Assembly (NCBI GenBank): GCA_002708105.2
Contig: PAOQ02000011.1
Location: 2,060-41,807, forward strand
Origin: a bacterium
Lineage (GTDB): Bacteria; Desulfobacterota_D; UBA1144
Direction of reading: 5' to 3'
Length of the DNA: 39,748 bases
Shown in pieces: positions 17,112-26,682 of this stretch; position 1 is the first letter of the stretch; the number at the start of each line of letters is the position of its first letter. Made by a program: the position numbers and the translations under genes. The notes beneath the pieces are model-generated. The model saw only the letters and a program-made list of their open reading frames with translations, made no database searches and was not told the DNA's origin.

Positions 17112-18578
17112 ATGCATATTTCAAAATCAAATAATATCTTCAAAAAAATAAAGCATCTAGGTGTCCCTACTAATAATTCAAAAAAAATCAAAAAAAACGA
17201 TATTTTCTTCGCGATAAATGGGGAAAAAGAAAATGGAAATATCTATATTGAAGATGCAATCACTAAAGGTGCCGCCGCAATAGTAGGAGATAAAAGCTTA
17301 AATACTAAAATAATACCAAAAAATATTCTGTCGCTCATAGTACCAAATGTAAGAAAATCTTTTGGGATAGCATGCTCAAATTTTTTTTCTAATCCTGGTG
17401 ATAATATTAATTTGTGCGGAATCACTGGCACAAATGGAAAAACATCAATAGCATACTTATTACATGCCATATTTGGAAAAGAACAATCTAGTTTAATTGG
17501 AACCATCGAAAACAAATATGGCAGCAAAAAAATTAAATCAATATTAACAACTCCAGATACGTTTGATTTAAATAAAACCCTTAAAGAAATTAAAAATCAT
17601 AAGATTAAAAATTGCTTTCTTGAAGTCTCATCACATTCACTAGAACTTTCTAGAGTAGAAGGGATCAATTTCGACTCTGGAATTTTTACCAATATTACAC
17701 GAGATCATCTGGATTTTCACAAAAATATGAATAGTTACTATAAAAGCAAAGCTAAATTATTCTCCTATTATCTTAATAAAAGTAAAAAAAAGAATAAGAT
17801 TGCTGTAATAAATATTGACGACAAGTATGGAAGAAAGATTACGAAGTTAATTAATAGAAATATAAAGGTCATATCTTATTCAGTAAAAAATAGTAATGCA
17901 GATTTCTATCTAAAAAGTATAGAAAAAGTTAAAAACGGGAATAAGCTTATAATAAAAAATGATAAAAATGAGTTCACATTAGAAACAAAATTATTTGGCT
18001 CATATAATTTACAAAATATTTTGGCTTCTTTTGCTATATCTAAAAGCAAAGGACTTTCAATAAAAAAGATTTTTGATGGTATAAAAAAATTTGAAGGTGC
18101 TCCCGGGAGACTTGAAAAAATTAAAAATAAAAAAATTAATATTTTTATTGACTATGCCCATACTCCTGATGCAATAAAAAAATCTATCCAATCATTGAAA
18201 AAAAATTTCAATGATAAAAAAATAATCGTGTTGTTTGGATGCGGTGGAGACAGAGATAAAGGAAAAAGAGCTAGGATGGGAAAAATAGTTTCTGAAGCTG
18301 CAAATAAAATAATAATTACTTCTGATAATCCTAGATATGAAAGTCCAAAAACAATCATTCAAGATATAATTCAGGGTATAAGTTCAAAAAATATAAATAA
18401 AGTCAAAGTTATATCTAACAGGGGCAATGCTATTAGATTTTCAATTAAGAGCGCAAGAAAAGACGATGTTTTACTAATAGCTGGAAAAGGTCACGAGGAA
18501 TATCAAGAAATAAAAGGAATTAAAAATAAATTTTCTGATAAAAGGGAAGTAAGAAAATGTCTAAAGATTTTAAAATAA
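17112..18578 (+). CDS. murE: UDP-MurNAc-tripeptide synthetase MurE (meso-DAP type)
   Basis: MurE adds the third stem-peptide residue to UDP-MurNAc-Ala-Glu. The ATP loop GITGTNGKTS, the central SSHSLELSRVEG and NITRDHLDFH, and the C-terminal DYAHTPDAI are typical Mur ligase motifs. DNPRYESP matches the DNPR motif that selects meso-diaminopimelate, so the wall is probably DAP-type. The 488-residue protein is unusually rich in Lys, Asn and Ile, following base composition. It overlaps murF by 22 bases. Confidence 0.95.
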   Translation: MHISKSNNIFKKIKHLGVPTNNSKKIKKNDIFFAINGEKENGNIYIEDAITKGAAAIVGDKSLNTKIIPKNILSLIVPNVRKSFGIACSNFFSNPGDNINLCGITGTNGKTSIAYLLHAIFGKEQSSLIGTIENKYGSKKIKSILTTPDTFDLNKTLKEIKNHKIKNCFLEVSSHSLELSRVEGINFDSGIFTNITRDHLDFHKNMNSYYKSKAKLFSYYLNKSKKKNKIAVINIDDKYGRKITKLINRNIKVISYSVKNSNADFYLKSIEKVKNGNKLIIKNDKNEFTLETKLFGSYNLQNILASFAISKSKGLSIKKIFDGIKKFEGAPGRLEKIKNKKINIFIDYAHTPDAIKKSIQSLKKNFNDKKIIVLFGCGGDRDKGKRARMGKIVSEAANKIIITSDNPRYESPKTIIQDIIQGISSKNINKVKVISNRGNAIRFSIKSARKDDVLLIAGKGHEEYQEIKGIKNKFSDKREVRKCLKILK

Positions 18579-19930
18579 TAAATAAAAAACTGGAGGCCTT
18601 TGTTCTCGCGTACGATGAAATTGTAAGCTATGACACCAATATTAAATTTGAGAATTTTAATAATATTTCAACTGATTCAAGACATATAAATCAAAATGAT
18701 CTTTTTATCGCATTAAACGGGGAAAATTTTAAAGGACATGAATTTGTTCCGGATGTTATCAAGAAAGGTGCATCTTTCTTTGTTACTGAAAAAGAAACAG
18801 GACAACCAAAACAAATATTAGTTAAATCAACCCTTAATTTTATCCAAGACCTTGCCACGTACATCTTAAAAGACATAAAAGAGCTAAAGATATTTGGAAT
18901 CACAGGCACCAACGGTAAAACAACAACAAAAGAAATTTTAACGAATATTTTGAAAGAACATTTTAATGTTTTAGCAACTAAGGGTAATTTAAATAATCAA
19001 ATAGGTCTTCCTTTGACAATCTTTAATTTAAAAAATACTGATCAAATCTTAGTTCTTGAGATGGGTACAAATTCAAAAGGAGAAATTGAAAAGTTAGCAA
19101 AAATAGCAAGGCCACAATTTGGCGCGATAACCAATATAGGGAAAGGCCACACAGAAGGCCTTGTAGATAAAGAAAATATATTTTTAGAAAAATCTAATAT
19201 AGTTAAATATTTTAATTCCGACTCAGTTTTTGCTTTTAATATGGATGATGAATTCATTAATATGTTTTTTTCAAAATTTAAATATAAGAAAATTAGTTAT
19301 GGAATTAAAAATAAAGCCGATATAAGAGCTGAAAATATTCAAGAGGGTTACTCAAAATTTAATCTTATTTATAGGAATAATAAATATCCCGTTAGCCTTA
19401 AAGCTCCAGGTATAAATAATATCTATAACGCTTTATGCTCAGCATCCCTTGCTATTCAGAGTGGCTTAGATATGGAATTAATAGTGAAAGGGGTCGAATC
19501 TTTCGAAGGAATTAATAATAGATTTAAAATAATCGAGTTACCAAATGAAAATATTATTATAAACGATACATATAATGCAAACCCTGATTCTACTATCAGA
19601 GCCATTGAAATGACAAATAAAATTTTTCCAGAAAAGAAAAGGGTTGCGATTTTAGGAAGCATGCTCGAACTTGGTGAAACGTCTTCTCTTGAACATACCA
19701 AAATAGGTGAATATTTAAATAATAACGAATTTACCGAATTCTATTGTTATGGAAATAATTCATTAGACTATAAAAAAAACTTAAGTTCAAATATTAAATT
19801 TGTAGAAATAACAGATCATTCTGAAATTAAAAAATATATAGATTTAAATTCTATTAAGAACACTGTTATTCTAGTTAAAGGATCTAGGGGGATGAAAATG
19901 GAAAGGATATTTACCTCTTTGGGGTTATAA
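18557..19930 (+). CDS. murF: UDP-MurNAc-tripeptide--D-Ala-D-Ala ligase MurF
   Basis: MurF adds the D-Ala-D-Ala dipeptide to the UDP-MurNAc tripeptide. The N-terminal STDSRHINQNDLFIALNG block, ATP loop GITGTNGKTTTKE, LEMGTNSKGEIEKLA, NIGKGHTEG and NDTYNANPDST are all diagnostic. The length is 457. It starts inside murE and shares its last base with mraY (TAATG). The ligase that makes its D-Ala-D-Ala substrate (ddl) is not in this cluster. Confidence 0.96.
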   Translation: MSKDFKIINKKLEAFVLAYDEIVSYDTNIKFENFNNISTDSRHINQNDLFIALNGENFKGHEFVPDVIKKGASFFVTEKETGQPKQILVKSTLNFIQDLATYILKDIKELKIFGITGTNGKTTTKEILTNILKEHFNVLATKGNLNNQIGLPLTIFNLKNTDQILVLEMGTNSKGEIEKLAKIARPQFGAITNIGKGHTEGLVDKENIFLEKSNIVKYFNSDSVFAFNMDDEFINMFFSKFKYKKISYGIKNKADIRAENIQEGYSKFNLIYRNNKYPVSLKAPGINNIYNALCSASLAIQSGLDMELIVKGVESFEGINNRFKIIELPNENIIINDTYNANPDSTIRAIEMTNKIFPEKKRVAILGSMLELGETSSLEHTKIGEYLNNNEFTEFYCYGNNSLDYKKNLSSNIKFVEITDHSEIKKYIDLNSIKNTVILVKGSRGMKMERIFTSLGL

Positions 19931-21021
19931 TGTTTTATTATTTATTTGATTTATTTGTAAATTCATTCGGTTTTTTAAATATTTTTCAATATATTACTTT
20001 TCGATCTTCATTAGCAGGCATCACATCTTTCTTTTTAATTATTTTCTTAACCCCCAAGTTTATTCAATTAATGAATAAAAATGATTTTAAGGAAAATATT
20101 AGTTCTTATTTAGATAAGCACAAAAAGAAAAAAGGAACCCCAAACATGGGTGGGCTTGCCATTGGCGCTAGTATATTGGTATCGTCAATTTTTTATGGGA
20201 ATTTTAATAATATCAATTTCTTAATAGTGCTTGGAGCATATTTGATGTTTGCATGCAGTGGATTTTTAGATGATTTTATAAAACTCAAAAAAGGTAAAGG
20301 TCTTTCAATCACTAATAAATTTTGTATTCAAATTGTAATAACAATTTTAATTGTTATTTTCTTTATTAAAGATGGCCAAGATTTTTTATACTTAGGTGAA
20401 TTTTATAATAATACATTCATCGGTCTTCCTTTTACAAAGGAACTATTTAACTTAGGCTGGGCTTATTACTTTTTGAGCTTTTTAATAATCTTAGGTTCCG
20501 CAAACGCTGTCAATTTAACTGATGGACTGGATGGTCTTGCAACCGGATCGTTACTAAGTAGCGTTGGAGCAATTATAGTTCTAACATACATTGCTGGAAA
20601 CATAATATATACTGACTATCTCTACTTGCCCTATATAAAGGATGTTGGAGAAGTAAGCATCTTTCTCTCCGCAATCTTAGGAGCACTTTTAGGATTTCTC
20701 TGGTTCAATTCAAATCCTGCACAAATCTTTATGGGCGATGTTGGCTCTATACCTTTAGGGGCTACGGTTGGCTTGGTATCAATAATAATTAAACAAGAAA
20801 TTTTACTTTTAATTTTAGGAGGAATTTTTGTGGTGGAGGCGTTGTCTGTAATAATTCAAATTACTTCTTTTAAATTATACAAAAAAAGAATTTTTAGAAT
20901 GGCTCCTCTTCATCATCATTTTGAGCAGTTAGGTTGTTCGGAGTCAAAAATTGTTATTAGATTTTGGATTGTATCTATTATATTAGCTTTAATATCAATC
21001 GCATCCCTCAAAATAAGATAA
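19930..21021 (+). CDS. mraY: Phospho-N-acetylmuramoyl-pentapeptide transferase MraY
   Basis: MraY makes lipid I by transferring phospho-MurNAc-pentapeptide to undecaprenyl phosphate at the inner membrane. About ten transmembrane helices are evident. Catalytic and metal motifs are present: KKKGTPNMGG, SGFLDDFIKL, NLTDGLDGLATG, FMGDVGS and the cytoplasmic APLHHHFEQLG histidine loop. The 363-residue length is typical. The ATG overlaps the murF stop, and one base separates it from murD. Confidence 0.97.
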   Translation: MFYYLFDLFVNSFGFLNIFQYITFRSSLAGITSFFLIIFLTPKFIQLMNKNDFKENISSYLDKHKKKKGTPNMGGLAIGASILVSSIFYGNFNNINFLIVLGAYLMFACSGFLDDFIKLKKGKGLSITNKFCIQIVITILIVIFFIKDGQDFLYLGEFYNNTFIGLPFTKELFNLGWAYYFLSFLIILGSANAVNLTDGLDGLATGSLLSSVGAIIVLTYIAGNIIYTDYLYLPYIKDVGEVSIFLSAILGALLGFLWFNSNPAQIFMGDVGSIPLGATVGLVSIIIKQEILLLILGGIFVVEALSVIIQITSFKLYKKRIFRMAPLHHHFEQLGCSESKIVIRFWIVSIILALISIASLKIR

Positions 21022-21022
21022 T

Positions 21023-22261
21023 ATGAAAAAGATTTTAATTTACGGATTAGGAAGAACTGGTAGGGATCTAGTAAAATTTTGTAAAAAAAGAAATATGAGT
21101 TTTACCACATTTGACGATAGAGATAATAGCGATATAAACTTTCAAAATAGTTTAAAAAATTGTAGTGAAATAATCGTAAGCCCTGGAATAGGTTTAAGAA
21201 ATATAAATCTGCAGAAAGCTATTAAATCAGGAATTAAAGTAATAAGTGAAATAGAGTTTGCTTCACGATTTATTTCTAAGCCTATAATCGCAATAACTGG
21301 AACAAATGGAAAAACAACAACAACTCTAATTACATACGATCTATTAAAAAGCATAGGTTTAAATGTATTCCTCGGTGGAAACATTGGCACTCCACTAATA
21401 AACGCTGTTAATAAAGAAAATAAATATGACTATATTCTGATAGAAGTTAGTAGCTTTCAATTGCAATTTATAGACTTATCCTTTAAGCCCTTTATTTCAG
21501 CTATTTTAAATGTTTCCGAGAATCATTTAGACCATCATTTCAATATGGAAGAATACAAATTATGTAAGAAAAATATTTTCAAAAATCAATCGGATCGCGA
21601 TTATCTCTTAGTAAGTCAAAAAGAATTAAAAATAAATAAAATTAATCCTTTAAAAATTAATCCTTTAAAAAACAAAAAAATATATTCTACGGATAATGCT
21701 ATATTTGCTGAAAAAAATAAATTAAACATAAATGAGCTCAAATTATATGGACCTCATAATATAGAAAATATACTTTTCTCACTCAATATTTTCACAATTA
21801 TTAAAAAAATTGAAAAAAAACAGCTCCAAGTTGTTAAAGATTTCACCCCACCTTTCCATCGGCTTGAAAAACTAAAAGGAAAGATAGCTATTTTTAATGA
21901 TTCAAAGTCAACATCTCCACAAGCAACAGGTGTAGCAATAAACAGCTTTTCAGAAAAAATAGTACTAATAATGGGCGGCAAAGACAAGAACTTGGATTAC
22001 AGTTCATTAAATAAAGATTTTAAAAGAAAGGTTAAACTTCTAATACTGTTTGGAGAAAATAAATTTGAATTAGCGAAAACTTTTAGAAATGTAAAAATAT
22101 ATTTAGCTTCCGATCTACGTTCTTCTGTTAAAGAAGGAATCAAAAGGACTAATTCATCAGATGTATTACTTTTTAGTCCTGGTACATCGAGCTTTGATCA
22201 ATATAAATCCTACTCAGAGAGGGGAGAAGAGTTTAAAAAGTATGTTAAAGAATTATCTTGA
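21023..22261 (+). CDS. murD: UDP-N-acetylmuramoylalanine--D-glutamate ligase MurD
   Basis: MurD adds D-glutamate to UDP-MurNAc-Ala. An N-terminal UDP-binding fold (ILIYGLGRTGRDL) is followed by the ATP loop AITGTNGKTTTT, VSSFQLQFI, NVSENHLDHH and the C-terminal FNDSKSTSPQATG and MGGKDKN blocks. At 412 residues it is slightly short. A 15-bp tandem duplication gives INPLK twice near residue 210, in a variable surface region. It overlaps the ftsW start by 20 bases. Confidence 0.95.
   Translation: MKKILIYGLGRTGRDLVKFCKKRNMSFTTFDDRDNSDINFQNSLKNCSEIIVSPGIGLRNINLQKAIKSGIKVISEIEFASRFISKPIIAITGTNGKTTTTLITYDLLKSIGLNVFLGGNIGTPLINAVNKENKYDYILIEVSSFQLQFIDLSFKPFISAILNVSENHLDHHFNMEEYKLCKKNIFKNQSDRDYLLVSQKELKINKINPLKINPLKNKKIYSTDNAIFAEKNKLNINELKLYGPHNIENILFSLNIFTIIKKIEKKQLQVVKDFTPPFHRLEKLKGKIAIFNDSKSTSPQATGVAINSFSEKIVLIMGGKDKNLDYSSLNKDFKRKVKLLILFGENKFELAKTFRNVKIYLASDLRSSVKEGIKRTNSSDVLLFSPGTSSFDQYKSYSERGEEFKKYVKELS
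21641..21670 (+). repeat. Exact 15-bp tandem duplication inside murD
   Basis: ATTAATCCTTTAAAA is repeated directly twice in frame, adding a second INPLK. It lies between conserved Mur ligase motifs and leaves the reading frame intact, so it is probably a recent slippage event. Confidence 0.85.
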
Positions 22262-23348
22262 ATCTGTTGAACCAAGAATATTATTTATATTCTCAACGAT
22301 TATTCTCGCAATAATAGGGCTTGTCATGGTATTTAGTTCGAGCTCAATCATTGCGATGGAAAATTATGCAGACTCCTTTTTTTATCTTAAACGACAAAGC
22401 CTATTTCTATTAATTGGCTTATTTATCATGCTCATTTGTTCAAAGATTAATACAAATGTATTATCAAAAAACTATAAATTTTTCTATATTGTTGGAATAA
22501 TTCTACTTTTATTAGTTCTAATACCTATGCTTGGAAGGAAATCTGGTGGTGCAACTCGATGGATTCAAATACTTTCATTTTCTATACAGCCTATAGAAAT
22601 CTCGAAATATATGCTGTTAATTTTTATTGCACAGCACTTAAATATAAAGAATGCGCGTATTAAAGAATTTAAGATTGGTGTTGTATCAACCTTGCTACCT
22701 TGTCTCCCCTACCTTTTCTTACTATTATTGCAACCAGACTTTGGAAATACAGTTTTAATTTGCATTACGATTTTTGGGATGATTATATTATCAGGTGCAC
22801 GAATGAGTCATATACTTAGTCTCTTTCTCCTACTAATTTCATCATTCATTAGCTTAATTTATATAGCACCATATAGAATGAAAAGAGTAATGTCGTTTCT
22901 AAATCCCTATGAAGATCCACAAGGTAGTGGTTATCAAATTATTCAATCATTCGTTTCATTTGCAAAAGGTAAATTCTTTGGTGTTGGATTAGGAAATAGC
23001 TCACAAAAACTCTTCTACCTTCCTCAGGGATACAATGACTTTATTTTTTCTATTATTGCTGAAGAATTAGGATTTCTAGGGTCTATGGTAATAATTATAT
23101 TATTTGGCATCCTTATTTATAGTGGCTTCAAAATGCTTGAGAGAGCAAAAGATTTATTTTCTAGAAATCTGATTTCTGGAATAATCATACTAACTTCACT
23201 TCAAATTATAATTAATATTTCTGTAACAATTGGCTTAATGCCAACGAAAGGGGTTCCCTTGCCCTTGATTAGTTATGGGGGAAGCTCTTTAATATTTACA
23301 CTCTTCGCTTTAGGTTTAATTTTAGCTCTAGACAGGAGAAGAAATTGA
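22242..23348 (+). CDS. ftsW: Septal peptidoglycan glycosyltransferase FtsW
   Basis: FtsW is the SEDS-family polymerase that builds septal glycan strands with FtsI. About ten membrane helices are visible. Diagnostic blocks are RQSLFLLIGL, RKSGGATRWIQI, QPDFGNT, NPYEDPQGSGYQIIQS, IAEELGFLG and PLISYGGSSL. The ORF track start (22161) lies 100 bases inside murD. The ATG at 22242, giving MLKNYLESVEPR and preceded by a purine-rich GGGGAGAAGAG, is the natural start (368 residues). Its TGA overlaps the murG TTG. Confidence 0.95.
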   Translation: MLKNYLESVEPRILFIFSTIILAIIGLVMVFSSSSIIAMENYADSFFYLKRQSLFLLIGLFIMLICSKINTNVLSKNYKFFYIVGIILLLLVLIPMLGRKSGGATRWIQILSFSIQPIEISKYMLLIFIAQHLNIKNARIKEFKIGVVSTLLPCLPYLFLLLLQPDFGNTVLICITIFGMIILSGARMSHILSLFLLLISSFISLIYIAPYRMKRVMSFLNPYEDPQGSGYQIIQSFVSFAKGKFFGVGLGNSSQKLFYLPQGYNDFIFSIIAEELGFLGSMVIIILFGILIYSGFKMLERAKDLFSRNLISGIIILTSLQIIINISVTIGLMPTKGVPLPLISYGGSSLIFTLFALGLILALDRRRN

Positions 23349-24448
23349 AAAAAGTTTTGATAGCACTCGGGAGTACAGGTGGTCATATATTTCCGGGCAT
23401 ATCAATTTTAAATCATCTAGAATCAATAGATAATAAAATAGAAGTAAAGCTAGTAAATTCGATAGATAGCAAAGTTCTTATTCCTAACCTTACAAAAAGG
23501 AACGAAATATACAAAATTAAGTCAACTGGGTTTGTTGGAAAATCATTTATAAATAAAATAAAATCTTTGGTCTTTTTTATATTTTCAATAATACAATCTT
23601 TAAAAATTATTTTTCAATTTAAGCCAGAAATTATTATAGGAACAGGGGGTTTTGTTTCACTCCCAATAGCACTTGCTGGATATGTCTTTAATAAAAAAAT
23701 TTATATAGCAGAAGGAAATTCTGTTCCAGGATTATCAAACAGAATAATATCTAAGTTTTGCGATAAAATATTTATTAATTTCGAAGAATCAGAAAAATAT
23801 TTTAAAAAAAATATGTGTGTTAAAACTGGATTCCCTATCAGAAAACTAACTTTTAATATCGGTATTAAAAAAGATATAGATATTTTTATATTAGGTGGAA
23901 GTCAAGGATCAGCTGTTCTGAATGAAAAAGTTACCAAAACAATTTATCGGTTCTTAAAGAGAACCAATAAAGAGAGAAATCAGGAAATTATTAGGATTGT
24001 TCATCAATGCGGGTCAAAAAATAATGCTGAAATTAAGGCTTATTATAAGAAATTAAAAAAAGAGTTTGGTTTTCTTGAATATGAAGTTTATGAATTTATA
24101 GAGAATATTGATAATTTTTATCAAAGAACAAAAATACTTATTTCCAGAGCTGGGGCTAGTACAATAGCTGAAAGTTTATTTTATCAAATTCCTACAATTT
24201 ACTTCCCAATAACAAGCTCTTCAGGCAACCATCAATATTTAAATGCAAAAGAAATGGTTAGTAAAAATTTTGGTCTCATGTGCCCGGAAGACATAACGCC
24301 AGAATTATTTTCAGAAAGCATATTCAAACTTTTATATAATAAAGAAATTAATCAAAGTATATCAGGAAGTTTAAAAAATAATGCTATTAACTTAAAAGAA
24401 GATTCAGCATCAAAGATTATCAAAGGAATTTTAAATGACAAAAAATAA
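23345..24448 (+). CDS. murG: UDP-GlcNAc transferase MurG (lipid II synthesis)
   Basis: MurG adds GlcNAc to lipid I on the inner face of the membrane, giving lipid II. The N-terminal glycine loop GSTGGHIFPG, the acceptor-domain GTGGFVSLPIALAG and the UDP-GlcNAc-binding SRAGASTIAE are present. The start is a TTG: AGGAG lies six bases upstream, and it overlaps the ftsW stop as TTGA, so this non-ATG start is well supported. It overlaps murC by 14 bases. Confidence 0.96.
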   Translation: MKKVLIALGSTGGHIFPGISILNHLESIDNKIEVKLVNSIDSKVLIPNLTKRNEIYKIKSTGFVGKSFINKIKSLVFFIFSIIQSLKIIFQFKPEIIIGTGGFVSLPIALAGYVFNKKIYIAEGNSVPGLSNRIISKFCDKIFINFEESEKYFKKNMCVKTGFPIRKLTFNIGIKKDIDIFILGGSQGSAVLNEKVTKTIYRFLKRTNKERNQEIIRIVHQCGSKNNAEIKAYYKKLKKEFGFLEYEVYEFIENIDNFYQRTKILISRAGASTIAESLFYQIPTIYFPITSSSGNHQYLNAKEMVSKNFGLMCPEDITPELFSESIFKLLYNKEINQSISGSLKNNAINLKEDSASKIIKGILNDKK

Positions 24449-25796
24449 TATTAAAAAAGTCCATTTCATAGGAATAGGTGGAATTGGAATGAGCTCATTA
24501 GCTTTCTTTTTAAGAGGGAAAGGTATTGATGTTTCTGGTTCAGACATTGGGACTGAGCAAATTATAAAGAAACTTAAAAAAAACGGATGTAAAATTACCA
24601 ATACTCATAAAGGGAAAAATATAAACAATCATGATCTAGTAGTTTACTCGTCCGCCATAAAAAAAAACAATCCTGAAATTATTGAAGCTAAAAAGAAAAA
24701 TATTAAAATACTGAAGCGTGGTGAGGCCTTAGGTTTTTTCACTAAGTCAATGAAAAACATAACTATTACTGGATGTCATGGGAAAAGCACAACGTCTTCT
24801 ATTTCACATTTTATAATTAATAATTCCAAAATAAGTCTAACTGGCTTTATTGGTGCGGAAGATAAAATATTAAAATCAAATTTCTATCAAGGAAAATCAA
24901 AATACTGTTTGATCGAGGGAGACGAAAGTGATAACAGCTTTAACAACATTAATTCACATATTTCGTTAATAACAAATATAGATGATGACCATTTAGACTT
25001 TTACGGTTCGAAAAAGAGACTTTTGCTCGCATTTAAAGAATTTATTTTAAATACAAAATATAAATGTCTAGTGAATGTTGATTCCCCAATGCTAAAGGAT
25101 TTAATAGAAAGTATTTCATCAAAAAAAATTATAAAATTCAGTCAAAAAATTAGCGACAATACTGATTATTCTTTTCAAATATTAAAGAATAAATATACAA
25201 CAGTTGAATTGTTCAAAAAAAATAAAAGCTTAGGTATTTTTAAATCTAAACTACTAGGTGAATTTAATGCATATAATCTTGTTGCATCAATAATTTTGGC
25301 TTTAGAGTTGGGGATTAAGATTCAAGGAATTAAAGAGCTTAGTCAAAAATGCAAAGCACCAAAAAGAAGATTTGAAACAATAATCAGTAATAAAAAAATC
25401 AAAATCATTGATGATTATGCACATCATCCAACAGCAATTAAGGCTATAAGAGAGAATATAAATAAAAACTTTGCTAAAGATAATATAATATTAATTTTCC
25501 AACCCCACAGATTTTCTAGAACCAAAATTCTTCTGAACGACTTCATTAAAGAGTTGAGTTTGTGGAATAGACTGTATCTTGTTGATATATATTCAGCATT
25601 TGAAAGACAACAGACTGACATACTAGATCTTTTTAAAGAAATAAAAAAAATTAATCCTAATGCACTTTATTTTAAAAATAAAGAAACATTAATAAACAAA
25701 ATTCTTTCGAAATCAAGAGATAAGAAATATACTATTTTGACTATGGGGGCAGGAGATATTCGTGATGTCGGTATCAAGCTTAAGCAAACAATTTAA
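24435..25796 (+). CDS. murC: UDP-N-acetylmuramate--L-alanine ligase MurC
   Basis: MurC performs the first stem-peptide addition. It begins with the UDP-binding HFIGIGGIGMSSLA, then the ATP loop ITGCHGKSTTSS (the threonine usual before the loop lysine is histidine-glycine, as in other MurC), IEGDESDNSF, NIDDDHLDFYG, and IDDYAHHPTAI. The length of 453 is normal. Its 3' end carries the AGGAG ribosome binding site for murB. Confidence 0.96.
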   Translation: MTKNNIKKVHFIGIGGIGMSSLAFFLRGKGIDVSGSDIGTEQIIKKLKKNGCKITNTHKGKNINNHDLVVYSSAIKKNNPEIIEAKKKNIKILKRGEALGFFTKSMKNITITGCHGKSTTSSISHFIINNSKISLTGFIGAEDKILKSNFYQGKSKYCLIEGDESDNSFNNINSHISLITNIDDDHLDFYGSKKRLLLAFKEFILNTKYKCLVNVDSPMLKDLIESISSKKIIKFSQKISDNTDYSFQILKNKYTTVELFKKNKSLGIFKSKLLGEFNAYNLVASIILALELGIKIQGIKELSQKCKAPKRRFETIISNKKIKIIDDYAHHPTAIKAIRENINKNFAKDNIILIFQPHRFSRTKILLNDFIKELSLWNRLYLVDIYSAFERQQTDILDLFKEIKKINPNALYFKNKETLINKILSKSRDKKYTILTMGAGDIRDVGIKLKQTI

Positions 25797-26682
25797 TTTT
25801 TTCGAGGATTTTCTCATAAAAGAAAATATTAAGTTTTTCTCCAGCTATAGTATGAGTAAATATGCATCTTGGAGAGTTGGTGCGACGACTCCATTTATTA
25901 TTTATCCTAAAAATTTAAAAGAATTTAAATTAATAATTTTAGAAGCTAAAAAAAGAAAAATTAAATTTTATATATCAGGAAATGGATCAAATAGTTTATT
26001 TGTTAGACTGTCTAAAACAATTATTATAAGTACAAAAAAGTTAAATAAAATAAAATTCGGTTCCGATGGCAAGGTCACTGTAGAAGCAGGAGCATCGTTA
26101 AATTTAATGCTTAATAGATCGTTAAAAAAAGGGCTTCTAGGGTTTGAATTTTCTTCTGGTATTCCTGGAACTATTGGCGGTGCACTGATTACAAATGCTG
26201 GTGCAAATGGTGGGACAATATCTGAGATATTAGAATCAGTTACTTTTCTTAAAGAAAATTCGGAAATAGAAGTTCCGAAAAGCAAAATTCTTTTTGGCTA
26301 TAGGTACAGTTCTATCACAAGAGAAGATATTATTATCAAAGCAAACTTTAAACTTAAATCAGGTAATACAGCTACCGCAAAAGAAAATATAAAAAACTAT
26401 ATTAAACATAGAAATAAAACTCAACCCGTTGAATATCCCAGTGCAGGAAGCGTATTTATGAATCATCAAAATGGTAAGGCAGGTAAGATTATTGAAGATT
26501 TAGGACTAAAAGGTCTATCAGTTGGAGGTGCGCAGGTTTCTCACCTTCATGGAAACTATATAATCAATACAGGTGATGCAAAAATTAAAGATGTAAAAAA
26601 TTTGATTGAAAAAATACAAAAAATTTCAAAAGAGAAAGAGGGAATAATTTTATCGACCGAAGTAAAAATTATTGATGAATAA
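25765..26682 (+). CDS. murB: UDP-N-acetylenolpyruvoylglucosamine reductase MurB
   Basis: MurB reduces the enolpyruvyl group of UDP-GlcNAc-enolpyruvate with NADPH and FAD. FAD-binding ISGNGSNSLF and GIPGTIGGALITNAGANGG, and the catalytic serine in PSAGSVFMN, are clear; the length fits the shorter type II enzymes. A GTG (25762) and ATG (25765) are adjacent behind AGGAG, with spacings of 6 and 9 bases. I chose the ATG, but the GTG is equally possible. It overlaps murC by over 30 bases and ftsQ by one base. Confidence 0.95.
   Translation: MSVSSLSKQFNFFEDFLIKENIKFFSSYSMSKYASWRVGATTPFIIYPKNLKEFKLIILEAKKRKIKFYISGNGSNSLFVRLSKTIIISTKKLNKIKFGSDGKVTVEAGASLNLMLNRSLKKGLLGFEFSSGIPGTIGGALITNAGANGGTISEILESVTFLKENSEIEVPKSKILFGYRYSSITREDIIIKANFKLKSGNTATAKENIKNYIKHRNKTQPVEYPSAGSVFMNHQNGKAGKIIEDLGLKGLSVGGAQVSHLHGNYIINTGDAKIKDVKNLIEKIQKISKEKEGIILSTEVKIIDE

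Noticed and set aside
22161-22241. Extended N-terminus of FtsW in the ORF track
   Set aside because: The extra 27 residues read out of frame through the end of murD, and a better ATG follows at 22242.
25968-26285. 105-residue minus-strand ORF inside murB
   Set aside because: It is a shadow of the FAD-binding region of murB with no start signal.
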